Source of the DNA: Noviherbaspirillum sedimenti
Lineage (GTDB): Bacteria > Pseudomonadota > Gammaproteobacteria > Burkholderiales > Burkholderiaceae_D
Assembly: GCF_003590835.1 (NCBI RefSeq)
Contig: NZ_QYUQ01000002.1
Location: forward strand, 3,348,001-3,412,000
Length of the DNA: 64,000 nt
Direction of reading: 5' to 3'
The notes below the pieces were generated by a model, which searched no databases, was not told the DNA's origin, and saw only the letters and a program-made list of their open reading frames with translations. Shown one piece after another: positions 24,481-33,292 of this stretch. Each line of letters begins with the position of its first letter. Position 1 is the stretch's first letter. The position numbers and the translations under genes are program-made.

Positions 24481-24964
24481 ATCCCCGCGCCGCCGGGGGC
24501 AATTTCGCCTTGAAACTCTTGTGTACCTTGAAGTGGTAGGTGCTGCCTTCGATCGTGATGGGCGCATACGCCGGTTTGGCGGGCAGACAGGCGGGGCAGA
24601 ACGGCAGGTTGATGGCGTACGTCATCTGCCGGTAGTTACGCAGCCGGCGCCGGTAGAGCGGCAACAGGAAAAGACCCAGGCCGACAGTCAGCACCGAGAA
24701 CATCAGGAAAGCGAAGTAAGCAGCATCGTCCAGCCGGTCACCCAGATGCGAATCGTAGCTGAACACGAATAACTCGATGTTTTCCGTGTCCTGCCCGCAC
24801 AATATGCAGCATGCCGGAAAGTCCTGGTCGGCCGACAGTTCGGCTGCGGTGTACTGGAAATTTTCCGGTGGCGCGGTCCGGGTATTCTTGCGACAGGCCG
24901 GGCAAGTGCCATCCGCAAGGGGATGGATGGGGGCGTAGCAAAACGGGCATTCAGTCAGATTCAT
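24470..24964 (-). CDS. zinc-ribbon membrane protein
   Basis: A 164-residue protein with an N-terminal zinc ribbon (CPFC, then CPAC about 14 residues later), a CCILCG motif near residue 50, a hydrophobic helix at about residues 82-105 (FAFLMFSVLTVGLGLFLLP) and a further CPAC after it. The layout suggests an inner-membrane protein with metal-binding domains on both flanks. The ATG at 24964 is preferred over the in-frame GTG at 24970, because AGGAT lies at proper spacing only from the ATG. No function is recognised. Confidence 0.72.
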   Translation of the reverse strand: MNLTECPFCYAPIHPLADGTCPACRKNTRTAPPENFQYTAAELSADQDFPACCILCGQDTENIELFVFSYDSHLGDRLDDAAYFAFLMFSVLTVGLGLFLLPLYRRRLRNYRQMTYAINLPFCPACLPAKPAYAPITIEGSTYHFKVHKSFKAKLPPAARGSIR

Positions 24965-25157
24965 GCGCACATCCTGTCGCTTTCATGGCGGGTAGCGGCT
25001 ATCCGGGAAGCGGGCCATTCAGGAAAAATACGGTTGTATTCATACGGCTGTATTTGCCATGCCAGGCTTTCGCAAATAATGACACAACTCAATTAAATTT
25101 TTAGTCTGCGTCAAAAAAATAACAAGGCTTCTGCGTTGCGTAAAGTCGACGGGCGCC

Positions 25158-25189
25158 ATAAAAAAGCCCGCAGACGGAAATCTGCGGGC
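25158..25189 (-). terminator. rho-independent terminator of the EamA-family gene
   Basis: GCCCGCAGA (25166-25174) pairs with TCTGCGGGC (25181-25189) across a 6-base loop. On the minus strand the stem is followed by a run of Ts (the As at 25160-25165), placing it directly after the transporter gene. Confidence 0.85.
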
Positions 25190-25214
25190 CAGCCTGCCGG
25201 AAAGGCGGGACGTA

Positions 25215-26114
25215 TCAGCGGCGCGACGACAGCACGATGCCACCGACGATCAGCAGGAATGCCGCGCCGTGGTAAAGCTGGGGCATCTCGCCAAGGATGG
25301 CCGCAGACATCAGCGCAGTAAACAACGGAATCAGGTTGGAGAAAAATGCCGCGATGTTTGGTCCGACCCGGGCCACGCCGGCGTTCCAGCAGCCGAGGGC
25401 AATGATCGCCGGTGCAGTCGAGACATACAGCAGCGCCAGCCCCAGCGTCCATCCCCAGTTGAACTGCGGCTGGCCCACCGCCCATTCGCCGGCGGCAAAC
25501 AGGCCCGACCAGGCGGCGCCGAACATGACCTGCGCCAACAGGAAGCCGGTCCAGTTCCGGCGAATCGCCGCAGGCTCGGTGGGATGTGCCAGCAACCAGC
25601 TATACACCGACCAGATGATGGTGGCGGCGATCATGATCATGTCGCCGGGTACCAGGCGCAACGTCAGCAGGGCATGCCAGTCGCCGCGGCACAGCACCAG
25701 CACGACGCCGACAATCGACAGCAAGGCGCCGGCAATCTGCTTGCCGGAGAATTTCGTATGGAAGAACAGGCGGCCGATCGCCATCATGAAGATCGGCATG
25801 CTGGCGCCGACCAGGGTGACATTGATGGGTGACGAAGTGTGCAGCGCCAGGTACAGCAGCGCGTTGTACAGGCCGGTGCCCAGCAGGCCGAGGATGACAA
25901 AGCGCTTCCAGTGCGGCCACAGGCCGCTGTCGCGGCGCAGCACCGAGTGCCCCAGCGGCAGCAGGATCAACAGCGCGATCGACCAGCGTACGAAGTTGAC
26001 GGTGAATGGCGATGCCAGGGTGCTCATCATGCGTCCTGCGATCGCATTGCCGGCCCACAGGAACGGCGGAATGAGCAACAACAGGATGGTGGTGAGGTTC
26101 AGAGGATGATTCAT
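25215..26114 (-). CDS. EamA/DMT-family transporter
   Basis: A 299-residue inner-membrane protein with about ten hydrophobic segments in two EamA halves. The first half carries PPFLWAGNAIAGRMM and the second TIIWSVYSWLLA and SNLIPLFTALMSAAILGE. Members export amino acids, nucleobases or other metabolites, or carry drugs; the substrate is not readable. The ATG at 26114 is chosen, since the longer frame needs a TTG start. A clear terminator follows. Confidence 0.88.
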   Translation of the reverse strand: MNHPLNLTTILLLLIPPFLWAGNAIAGRMMSTLASPFTVNFVRWSIALLILLPLGHSVLRRDSGLWPHWKRFVILGLLGTGLYNALLYLALHTSSPINVTLVGASMPIFMMAIGRLFFHTKFSGKQIAGALLSIVGVVLVLCRGDWHALLTLRLVPGDMIMIAATIIWSVYSWLLAHPTEPAAIRRNWTGFLLAQVMFGAAWSGLFAAGEWAVGQPQFNWGWTLGLALLYVSTAPAIIALGCWNAGVARVGPNIAAFFSNLIPLFTALMSAAILGEMPQLYHGAAFLLIVGGIVLSSRR

Positions 26115-26281
26115 GCGGCAGGAAAAACGGATGACAGCAGGCAGGGAGTCCTCTTGTAGAAGGACCGGTGACAAAGCGTGAGAGGATACCTGATTTCAGC
26201 GGCAGGCGAATGACATGTCAGGGGGCGCCCAGAGGGGGGTGTCATGTCGTCATGATGCTTTGCGCAATTCCGCGACAGTTA

Positions 26282-26987
26282 TCATGCGCGGTTTGCCCCT
26301 TGCCCGGGCAGTACGGTGGGCCGCCCAAGGAGAGTCTTCCAGATCGTCAGCAACAGGGCCAGCAATGCGGTTGCCGGCGCGACCCACGCATCCGGTGCCC
26401 CCATGGTGAAAAGCGTCGCGCCGCTAATCGCGCACCATAATAACGGAAGCGCCAACAACAGCCACGGCACACGGGAAGTGCATAACAGCAGGCCCAGAGT
26501 CGCCACTGCGGTCGGGTCTGGCGCCAGGCCGAACATTTCCATTTGCCGCCATGGCCGGCCGCTGACGGGCGCAAGTAACGGGTAGGCAAGCAAGGCAAAC
26601 CCCAAAATCCCCAGACCGGCGCGGCCAACGAAAGGGGGCGACGCCCGCAACGCGAGCCGTGCCCGTCCAGAAAAGCAGCAGCGCTTCGATGGCGAAGCCA
26701 AGCGCAAAGTAATCGGCGGCCCAGTTGATCGGCGCATAGCGCCTGGCAAGGAATGCCCAGCCGACCCAGAGCCAGCATGCCGCCAGCATCCCGGCGGCGG
26801 CCCTTGCACCTGCTGCGCCTGGCCGCAGCGCGCAGACAAGGATGGCCAGGCCCAGTGCAGCGGCAATCAACTGACCGGGCCAGATGTCGACGTTATACTG
26901 CTCGAACAGGCGATAGTAGATGTGCGGCGAGAACATCAGCAAGTCCGCCAGCGTGTATGCCGACCATTCCGCCCACCATTCAACCAT
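26282..26987 (-). pseudogene. DUF6064 membrane protein, frameshifted
   Basis: Two reading frames together encode a DUF6064-like protein of about 234 residues. The first begins MVEWWAEWSAYTLADLLMFS and runs to ARVAGVAP. The second continues FVGRAGLGILGFALLAYPLL to GQGANRA. The switch falls at a run of five Gs on the plus strand (26634-26638), and removing one base joins the frames. The span of 706 bases is 3n+1, consistent with one inserted base. The start overlaps the aldo/keto reductase stop (TGATG), so the two were translationally coupled. A sequencing error is as likely as a real mutation. Confidence 0.75.
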
Positions 26988-27919
26988 CACAACTTCTCGA
27001 CATGGGCGATCATGCGCCGCAGCATCGCCGCATCGGGCAAGCGGCCACTGGCGGCTCCCATGTTTTCGCGCACATGCGCGACATTCGAGGTGGCCGGAAT
27101 CGCGCAGGTGATCGCGGGGTGCGAAACGATGAACTTGAGCAGGAATTGCGCCCAGTTCGCACAATCGATTTCGGCGGCCCAGGGAGGCAGCGGATGGCGG
27201 CTGACTGCATCGATCAGCACGCCCTGCCGGAACGGCCGGTTGGCGATCACCGCGATGCCGCGTTCGCGCGCCAGCGGCAGGATGCGATTTTCCACTTCGC
27301 GATCGAGGATATTGTAGGTGACTTGCACGAAATCGAGCGGCTGGCTTTGCATGATCCGCGCGAATTCGGCATGGCGCCGCCCTTCGGAAGTGGTAATGCC
27401 GACATAACGCAGCCGCCCTGCCTGCTTCATTGTAAACAGCGTCGGCAAATGCTCTTCCCAAGCCAGCAGGTTATGCACCTGCAGCAGGTCGAATTGCGCA
27501 CTGCCCCAGAGGCGCCGCGAGGCTTCGATCTGCTGCGGGCCGCGCGCGCCCGAGCCAATCCAGACCTTGGCCGCCGAGAATAGCCGGGCCGGCTTGCCGA
27601 GCTTCTGCAGTCCGTCGCCGATGACTTCCTGCGCCGAGCCATACATCGGCGAGGAATCGATCAGGCGCCCGCCCGCGGCGAAGAAATGCCGCATGACTTC
27701 CATGCATGCGGCGCGGGCATCGCGGTCGTTGCCGACATTGAAAGTAATCCAGCTGCCCAGGCCGACGACTGGCAGTGCTTCGCCGGACGACGGAATCGGC
27801 CGGGTCAGCAACGCACGCGGCTGCGCCATGCCGGCACGTGCAGGCAGCAGGCAAGCGGCGCCAAGGGCCAGTATCGATTGCAGCAATTGACGGCGGCGGC
27901 ACGATGGGTATTTCTTCAT
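26987..27919 (-). CDS. Tat-exported aldo/keto reductase
   Basis: A 310-residue aldo/keto reductase with an N-terminal twin-arginine-like signal (CRRRQLLQSILALGAA), so it is likely exported folded to the periplasm. The barrel shows VGLGSWITFN, a catalytic aspartate and tyrosine in RLIDSSPMYGSAQE and a lysine in FSAAKVWIG. GRLRYVGITTSEG and PATSNVAHVREN fit the family. A periplasmic NADPH enzyme would need its cofactor supplied before export; alternatively it binds something else. A GGAG ribosome-binding site lies eight bases before the ATG. It is coupled to the downstream DUF6064 gene. Confidence 0.85.
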   Translation of the reverse strand: MKKYPSCRRRQLLQSILALGAACLLPARAGMAQPRALLTRPIPSSGEALPVVGLGSWITFNVGNDRDARAACMEVMRHFFAAGGRLIDSSPMYGSAQEVIGDGLQKLGKPARLFSAAKVWIGSGARGPQQIEASRRLWGSAQFDLLQVHNLLAWEEHLPTLFTMKQAGRLRYVGITTSEGRRHAEFARIMQSQPLDFVQVTYNILDREVENRILPLARERGIAVIANRPFRQGVLIDAVSRHPLPPWAAEIDCANWAQFLLKFIVSHPAITCAIPATSNVAHVRENMGAASGRLPDAAMLRRMIAHVEKL

Positions 27920-28109
27920 GCAAATACTCCTGAGCAGTTGCAACGGCATGCCTGAGGAAGAAACCAATTCATGCCAGTATAAAACGAGCGCAGATTGACG
28001 GCTTGAAGGAATGGCAAGCTGCCTCGCCTGCTGCAATCGGCACAAATGCCGGGCGTCCTGGTCAAATGATCAGCACAGTGCAGCAGCCAGGCAAGAGGAA
28101 ACAATCACC

Positions 28110-29450
28110 ATGCATACGCGAATCTCCCCTTCATCGATCGTGGTGTTTTTTCTGCTGCTTGCTGCTGTTGTGACGCCGACGAATGTTCCCGCGCAGGTCA
28201 GATGGCATGGCGTGATTGAAATAGCCGCGGGCCGCGGCGACAAAGGTCCGTGGCGGCAGAATGACTCCGCTTATGACTATGTCGATGATCCGGCAGTGGC
28301 GATCCACGCTTCGGGCGATATGGCCGTAATCTGGATCGATCAACAGCGCAAGGATGTATTTTTTCAAAACATTTCGAGAGACGGCACCAGGCAGGATGTG
28401 CCGGTCAACGTTTCCAGAAATCCTGCGACTTTTTCCTGGCTGCCGCGCCTTGTCGTCGCGCCGGAGGATACCAAAAGAATTTACATCCTCTGGCAGGAAA
28501 TCATCTTTTCCGGCGGCTCGCACGGCGGCGACATTCTTTTCGCTTACTCGGAGGATGCAGGCAAATCCTTTTCCGCACCGCGCAACCTGTCGGCTTCCAT
28601 GGCCGGTGACGGCAAGGGCCGCCTCAACCGCGATGTCTGGTCCAATGGCAGCCTCGACCTGGCGATGGACGGCAATGGCATCCTGTACGTCGCCTGGACC
28701 GAGTACGAGGGCAAGCTTTGGTTTGCGCGCTCCACCGATGGCGGCAAAAACTTTTCGCATCCGCGCAGCATCACCGGCGGTCCGCTGCAGCCTGCGCGCG
28801 CACCTTCACTGGCGCCCGGCCCCGGGCAAACCGTGTACCTTGCCTGGACTGTCGGTGAAGACCCGGCCGCCGATATCCGGGTAGCCAGATCGGGCGATGG
28901 CGGCAACACCTTCGGCCAGCCGCAACGGGTCGGTGCCGGCAAAGGCCATGCAGATGCGCCCAAGCTTGCGCTTGACCCCGGCGGCACGCTGCACGTGGTC
29001 TATGCGGAAAGCAGCAACGGGCCGTTCGGCCGCTATCATATCCGTCATGCGCGCTCGGCCGACCACGGAAAAACATTTGGCGCGCCGCAGGTCATTTCGG
29101 CGCGCCCGGCGAATGCGCCGGCAGGCGCGGGCTATCCGGCGCTGGCCATCGATGCGCAGGGCAGACTGTTCGTGATCTGGGAAATGTTTCCCGCCCCGGG
29201 CGCGGCGCCGCGCGGACTGGCGTTTGCCGTTTCGAGCAATGGCGGCAAGACTTTCACGGCGCCGGCAATGGTGCCCGGCAGCGTTGATCCGGCGGGTGGC
29301 GCCAACGGCAGCCAGCAGGGCTTGCTGACGAAAAAACTGGCAGTCAATGCCGCTGGCGCCATCGCGGCCGTCAACAGCAGCCTGAAGCACAATGAACGCA
29401 GCCGGGTATGGCTGATGCGTGGCGAATGGGACCGACAGGCAATCCGGTAA
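28110..29450 (+). CDS. secreted BNR-repeat (sialidase-like) protein
   Basis: A 446-residue protein with a 28-residue signal peptide ending NVPAQ. Asp-box-like turns recur: SEDAGKSFSAP, STDGGKNFSHP, SGDGGNTFGQP, SADHGKTFGAP and SSNGGKTFTAP, giving at least five blades of a sialidase-type beta-propeller. The sialidase arginine triad was not identified, so enzyme activity is uncertain; many such proteins only bind. AAGAGGAAA precedes the ATG. It is followed by a metallophosphoesterase gene after 58 bases. Confidence 0.84.
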   Translation: MHTRISPSSIVVFFLLLAAVVTPTNVPAQVRWHGVIEIAAGRGDKGPWRQNDSAYDYVDDPAVAIHASGDMAVIWIDQQRKDVFFQNISRDGTRQDVPVNVSRNPATFSWLPRLVVAPEDTKRIYILWQEIIFSGGSHGGDILFAYSEDAGKSFSAPRNLSASMAGDGKGRLNRDVWSNGSLDLAMDGNGILYVAWTEYEGKLWFARSTDGGKNFSHPRSITGGPLQPARAPSLAPGPGQTVYLAWTVGEDPAADIRVARSGDGGNTFGQPQRVGAGKGHADAPKLALDPGGTLHVVYAESSNGPFGRYHIRHARSADHGKTFGAPQVISARPANAPAGAGYPALAIDAQGRLFVIWEMFPAPGAAPRGLAFAVSSNGGKTFTAPAMVPGSVDPAGGANGSQQGLLTKKLAVNAAGAIAAVNSSLKHNERSRVWLMRGEWDRQAIR

Positions 29451-29508
29451 AATCCCTTGTGATTCGCACTCTGCAGCAGGCCCTTTCAAGACAACTATCC
29501 AGAAACGC

Positions 29509-30297
29509 ATGAAAATCCAGATCGCTTCCGACCTGCACTATGAATTCCTTGAAAAGCAGTTTCCCGATTACCGCATCATCGAACCTGCAGATGCCGATGT
29601 TCTGGTGATTGCCGGCGACATTCATCGCGGCGCCATGGCAATCGAGGCATTCGCCGACTGGCCGATGCCGGTCGTCTATGTGCATGGCAACCACGAGGCA
29701 TATCACGAGCAGTATGAAGCGCTGCTCGGCAGGCTGCGCAGGCACTCGGCCGGCAGCAATGTGCATTTTCTGGAGCAGGATGCGCTGGTGCTGGGCGGCG
29801 TACGCTTTCTCGGCTGTTGCCTGTGGACCGATTACCAGTTGGCGCCGTTCGACCCGGCGGCAGCGATGCAGGCAGCCGAGGGCATGCTGCCCGACCACCG
29901 CCTGATCCGCTTTGGGGAGGGCGTGTTTTCTGCACAGGATGCGCAGCGCATCCATGCGACGTCGCGCAACTGGCTCGAACGGCAGCTTGCCGAAAGCTTT
30001 GACGGCCCGACCGTGGTGATCAGCCACCATGGCCCGCATCCGGATTCGGTGCATGCGCGCTTTGCCGGCTCGATCATCAATGCCGCCTTCGTCAGCGACC
30101 TCACGCCCCTGATGGGACGCGCCGACCTGTGGATCCACGGGCACGTGCACAACAGCTTCGACTATGCCATTGCCGGCACCCGGATAGTCACCAACCCGCG
30201 CGGCTATGCCACTAACCTGCTGGCGGCCGCTTCGCCAGATCAGCTGACCTGGGAAAACCCGGAGTTCGACCCGCAGCGGGTAATCGAGGTGGGCTAA
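29509..30297 (+). CDS. metallophosphoesterase
   Basis: A 262-residue calcineurin-like phosphoesterase. Metal-binding motifs are present in order: SDLHYEF (D-x-H) at the N-terminus, AGDIHRG (GD), GNHEAYHEQ (GNHE), SHHGPHPDS and HGHVHNSFDY (GHxH). The substrate, whether phosphodiester, nucleotide or phosphoprotein, cannot be read from sequence. The gene is convergent with the DUF1854 gene, the stops three bases apart. Confidence 0.92.
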   Translation: MKIQIASDLHYEFLEKQFPDYRIIEPADADVLVIAGDIHRGAMAIEAFADWPMPVVYVHGNHEAYHEQYEALLGRLRRHSAGSNVHFLEQDALVLGGVRFLGCCLWTDYQLAPFDPAAAMQAAEGMLPDHRLIRFGEGVFSAQDAQRIHATSRNWLERQLAESFDGPTVVISHHGPHPDSVHARFAGSIINAAFVSDLTPLMGRADLWIHGHVHNSFDYAIAGTRIVTNPRGYATNLLAAASPDQLTWENPEFDPQRVIEVG

Positions 30298-30300
30298 CTT

Positions 30301-30768
30301 TTACAGGAAGCGGTCGAGGATTTTGCGGCTGTGCTTGTCCAGTCCCGGCAGGTCGCGCACCAGGAAATGGATGCCGTGGCTGTCGGTGATCAGGAGCGAA
30401 CCCTGGCCGATGCGGCGGATATCCTCTTCGCCGCGCAGCACGAAACTGGTTGGCCCGCGATCGGTGGCAACGTTCCAGGTGCAGGGCGTGGCGAAGCTGG
30501 TGACGGCCTCGATGCGGGCGATCTCCGGCATGAATTCGCGCCCGCCCAGTTCTTCCGCGATCAGGCTGCGCGTGTCTTCCGCAAGGTCCGACAGGCGCTC
30601 GATCCACGCTACTTCGGCGCCGTCGGTATTGACCAGGGCAATGCCATCGTCCGGTGCCTGGATCGGGAAGGCGCGTACCGGCACCACGCCTTCATGGACA
30701 ACGCCATCGCGGGTCAGGACCAGGCGGCCGAATGGGTTGCGGACAAGTGTGAAATTGGTAGTGGTCAT
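30301..30768 (-). CDS. cyanophycin-associated DUF1854 protein
   Basis: A 155-residue DUF1854 protein (MTTTNFTLVRNPFGRLVLT and VVPVRAFPIQAPDDGIALV at the start, DSHGIHFLVRDLPGLDKHSR at the end). The family is found next to cyanophycin synthetase genes together with the ABC transporter encoded immediately upstream, from which it is separated by four bases. Its biochemical role is unknown; the context suggests it serves the transporter. The ATG at 30768 is chosen to avoid deep overlap. Confidence 0.85.
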   Translation of the reverse strand: MTTTNFTLVRNPFGRLVLTRDGVVHEGVVPVRAFPIQAPDDGIALVNTDGAEVAWIERLSDLAEDTRSLIAEELGGREFMPEIARIEAVTSFATPCTWNVATDRGPTSFVLRGEEDIRRIGQGSLLITDSHGIHFLVRDLPGLDKHSRKILDRFL

Positions 30769-30772
30769 TGCT

Positions 30773-33037
30773 TCATCCCCCCTGCAGCGCCATCTCGGCG
30801 GCATTCCTTGCCTGCGCCTGGTAGAGCCGGTAATAGGCGCCCTCTTGCGCCATCAATTCTTCGTGGGGCCCCTCTTCGACCACCTGGCCGCGGTCCAGCA
30901 CCACCAGGCGGTCGGCGCGCTGCAGCGTCGACAGGCGGTGCGCAATCGCGATCGTGGTGCGCCCCTGTACCAGGTTGTCGAGCGCCTTCTGGATTTCCTT
31001 TTCCGTCTCCGAATCGACCGAGGACGTCGCCTCGTCGAGGATCAGGATGCGCGGGTTAATCAGAAGCGCACGGGCAATCGAGATGCGCTGGCGCTCGCCA
31101 CCGGACAGGCCTTGGCCGCGTTCGCCGACCATGGAATCATAGCCCTGCGGCAGGCGCAGGATGAATTCGTGGGCGTGTGCGGCGCGCGCCGCCGCCATGA
31201 TTTCGGCGCGAGAAGCGTCCGGCATGCCGTAGGCGATGTTCTCGGCGATGGTGCCGAAGAACAGGAAGGGTTCCTGCAGCACCAGGCCGATGTTGCGGCG
31301 GTAATCGGCCAACGCGTACGAGCGGATATCGACGCCATCGACCTTGATGGCGCCCTCAGCCACATCGTAGAAGCGGCAGATCAGGTTGACCAGGGTGCTC
31401 TTGCCGGAGCCGCTGTGGCCTACCAGGCCGACCATCTCGCCCGGCTTGATGCTGATGTTGATGCCGCGGTTGACCGCCCGGTTGCCATAGCGGAAACCGA
31501 CATCGACGATGTCGATGCCGCCTTTGACTTCCTTTAGCGGCACCGGATTGGCCGGCTCCGGCACGCTCGAGACATGGTCAAGAATATCGAAGATGCGCTT
31601 GGCGGCCGAGGCCGATTTCTGCGTCACCGAGACGATGCGGCTCATCGAATCCAGGCGCCCGTAAAAGCGGCTGATGTAGGCGATGAAGGCGGTCAGCACG
31701 CCCACCGTGATCTCGCCCTTCGATACCTGCCAGATGCCGAAGCCCCACACCACCAGCAGGCCCAGTTCGGTCAGCAACGACACGGTCGGTGAAAACAGCG
31801 ACCAGGTCTTGTTCAGGCGGTCGTTGACTGCCAGGTTGTGCTTGTTGGCTTCGCGGAAGCGGTCGGCTTCGCGCTTTTCCTGGGCAAAGGCCTTGACCAC
31901 GCGGATGCCGGGGATGGTATCGGCCAGCACATTGGTCACCTCGCCCCAGACCCGGTCGATTTTTTCGAAGCCGGTGCGCAGCTTGTCGCGCACGACGTGG
32001 ATCATCCAGGCGATGATCGGCAGCGGCAACAGCGTCACCAGCGCCAGCCACGGGTTGATCGAAAACAGGATGGTCGCCGTCATCACGATCATCAGCACGT
32101 CAGTGGCGAAATCCAGCAGGTGCAGCGACAGGAATACGCAGATGCGGTCGCTTTCGCTGCCGATGCGCGACATCAGGTCGCCGGTACGCTTGCCGCCGAA
32201 GTATTCCAGCGACAGCCGCAGCAGGTGTTCGTAGGTGGTGGTGCGCAGGTCGGCGCCGATGCGCTCCGACACCAGCGCCAGGATGTAGGTCTTGGCCCAG
32301 CTTAAGGCCCAGGCCAGGATCGCCGCGCCGAACAGCCCCGACAAATACAGCCCCACCAGCGACGGATCGATTTTCTGGCCATTCTGATACGGAATCAGGA
32401 TGTCATCCATCAGCGGGATTGTCAGGTAGGGCGGCACCATGGAAGCGGCGGTGCCGAGCATGGTCAGGATGAAGCCGGCCAGCAACTGGCCCTTGTAGGG
32501 GCGGGCGAAGCGCCACAGGCGCAGCAGGGTCCAGGTCGACGGCGGCGTGTGGATGACGCGGGTGCAGACCGGACAGACGTCCTGGTCGGGTTCCAGCGGC
32601 GCCTTGCAGCTCGGGCAGAAATTGCCGTCCGGTTCCGCCATTGGCTGGCCGGAGACATGACTTGTCTGCAGCAGGTCGAACTGGTCGACCAGGCGGATCG
32701 CCTGCAGGTTTTGTCCGAGGGTGAAGCGCCAGCGGGCCAGCAAGCCGCTGGCGTCGACCAGTTCCAGATGGCCAACGCCGGCATGGTCCTGGTGGCGCAA
32801 GGCCAGGCCGGCCTGGAAGGGCCAGCTGCTCCAGCCGGTTTCGCCCGGGGCCTGGGTGAGCAGGCGGCGCTCGGTCAGGGCCAGCAAACCTTTTTTGAAG
32901 TGCAGGCGCGCATCGAGGTCAACCTGAACCCAGGCGAGGACGTTTTCTCCTGGAGCAAGCTGCGTCGCCACCCGGGAGCGCCACTCGAGCGGAAGTTCAT
33001 TGCGGGAAAGATCGGATACAGAGGATAGGCTTGTCAT
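30773..33037 (-). CDS. cyanophycin-associated ABC exporter-type transporter
   Basis: A 754-residue fused ABC transporter. Residues 1-130 look like a small beta-rich PH-type domain, followed by a zinc ribbon (CPSC and CPVC, residues about 142-160). A six-helix membrane domain covers about 175-470 and the ATPase about 490-740, with GHSGSGKST (Walker A), LSGGERQR (signature) and ILILDEATSSVD (Walker B). The architecture is that of a homodimeric exporter. It is divergent from the cyanophycin synthetases and in operon with DUF1854. The cargo is unknown; peptide or amino-acid movement linked to cyanophycin is inference. Confidence 0.9.
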   Translation of the reverse strand: MTSLSSVSDLSRNELPLEWRSRVATQLAPGENVLAWVQVDLDARLHFKKGLLALTERRLLTQAPGETGWSSWPFQAGLALRHQDHAGVGHLELVDASGLLARWRFTLGQNLQAIRLVDQFDLLQTSHVSGQPMAEPDGNFCPSCKAPLEPDQDVCPVCTRVIHTPPSTWTLLRLWRFARPYKGQLLAGFILTMLGTAASMVPPYLTIPLMDDILIPYQNGQKIDPSLVGLYLSGLFGAAILAWALSWAKTYILALVSERIGADLRTTTYEHLLRLSLEYFGGKRTGDLMSRIGSESDRICVFLSLHLLDFATDVLMIVMTATILFSINPWLALVTLLPLPIIAWMIHVVRDKLRTGFEKIDRVWGEVTNVLADTIPGIRVVKAFAQEKREADRFREANKHNLAVNDRLNKTWSLFSPTVSLLTELGLLVVWGFGIWQVSKGEITVGVLTAFIAYISRFYGRLDSMSRIVSVTQKSASAAKRIFDILDHVSSVPEPANPVPLKEVKGGIDIVDVGFRYGNRAVNRGINISIKPGEMVGLVGHSGSGKSTLVNLICRFYDVAEGAIKVDGVDIRSYALADYRRNIGLVLQEPFLFFGTIAENIAYGMPDASRAEIMAAARAAHAHEFILRLPQGYDSMVGERGQGLSGGERQRISIARALLINPRILILDEATSSVDSETEKEIQKALDNLVQGRTTIAIAHRLSTLQRADRLVVLDRGQVVEEGPHEELMAQEGAYYRLYQAQARNAAEMALQGG

Positions 33038-33292
33038 TCTGGAATTGCTTGCATGGGTGCCGGCGGTAGTAGGAGCGATCAGGGGCGAGACAGGAAAAAC
33101 AGGCCGGCAACAGTCCGGTCAGCACTATAAACGGATCAGACGCGAACCGGTTGAACCGCACGGCAAATTTTTATGAGGGCGCTGGCGTCATACTATTTTG
33201 CCAATGTGTGCGCTGCGGTTTGTCGCTGTTTTGCCATTGATAGAAAAGAACATAAAAAAATTTTATTTAAAGCTTAAGCGAAACTTAAGGAA

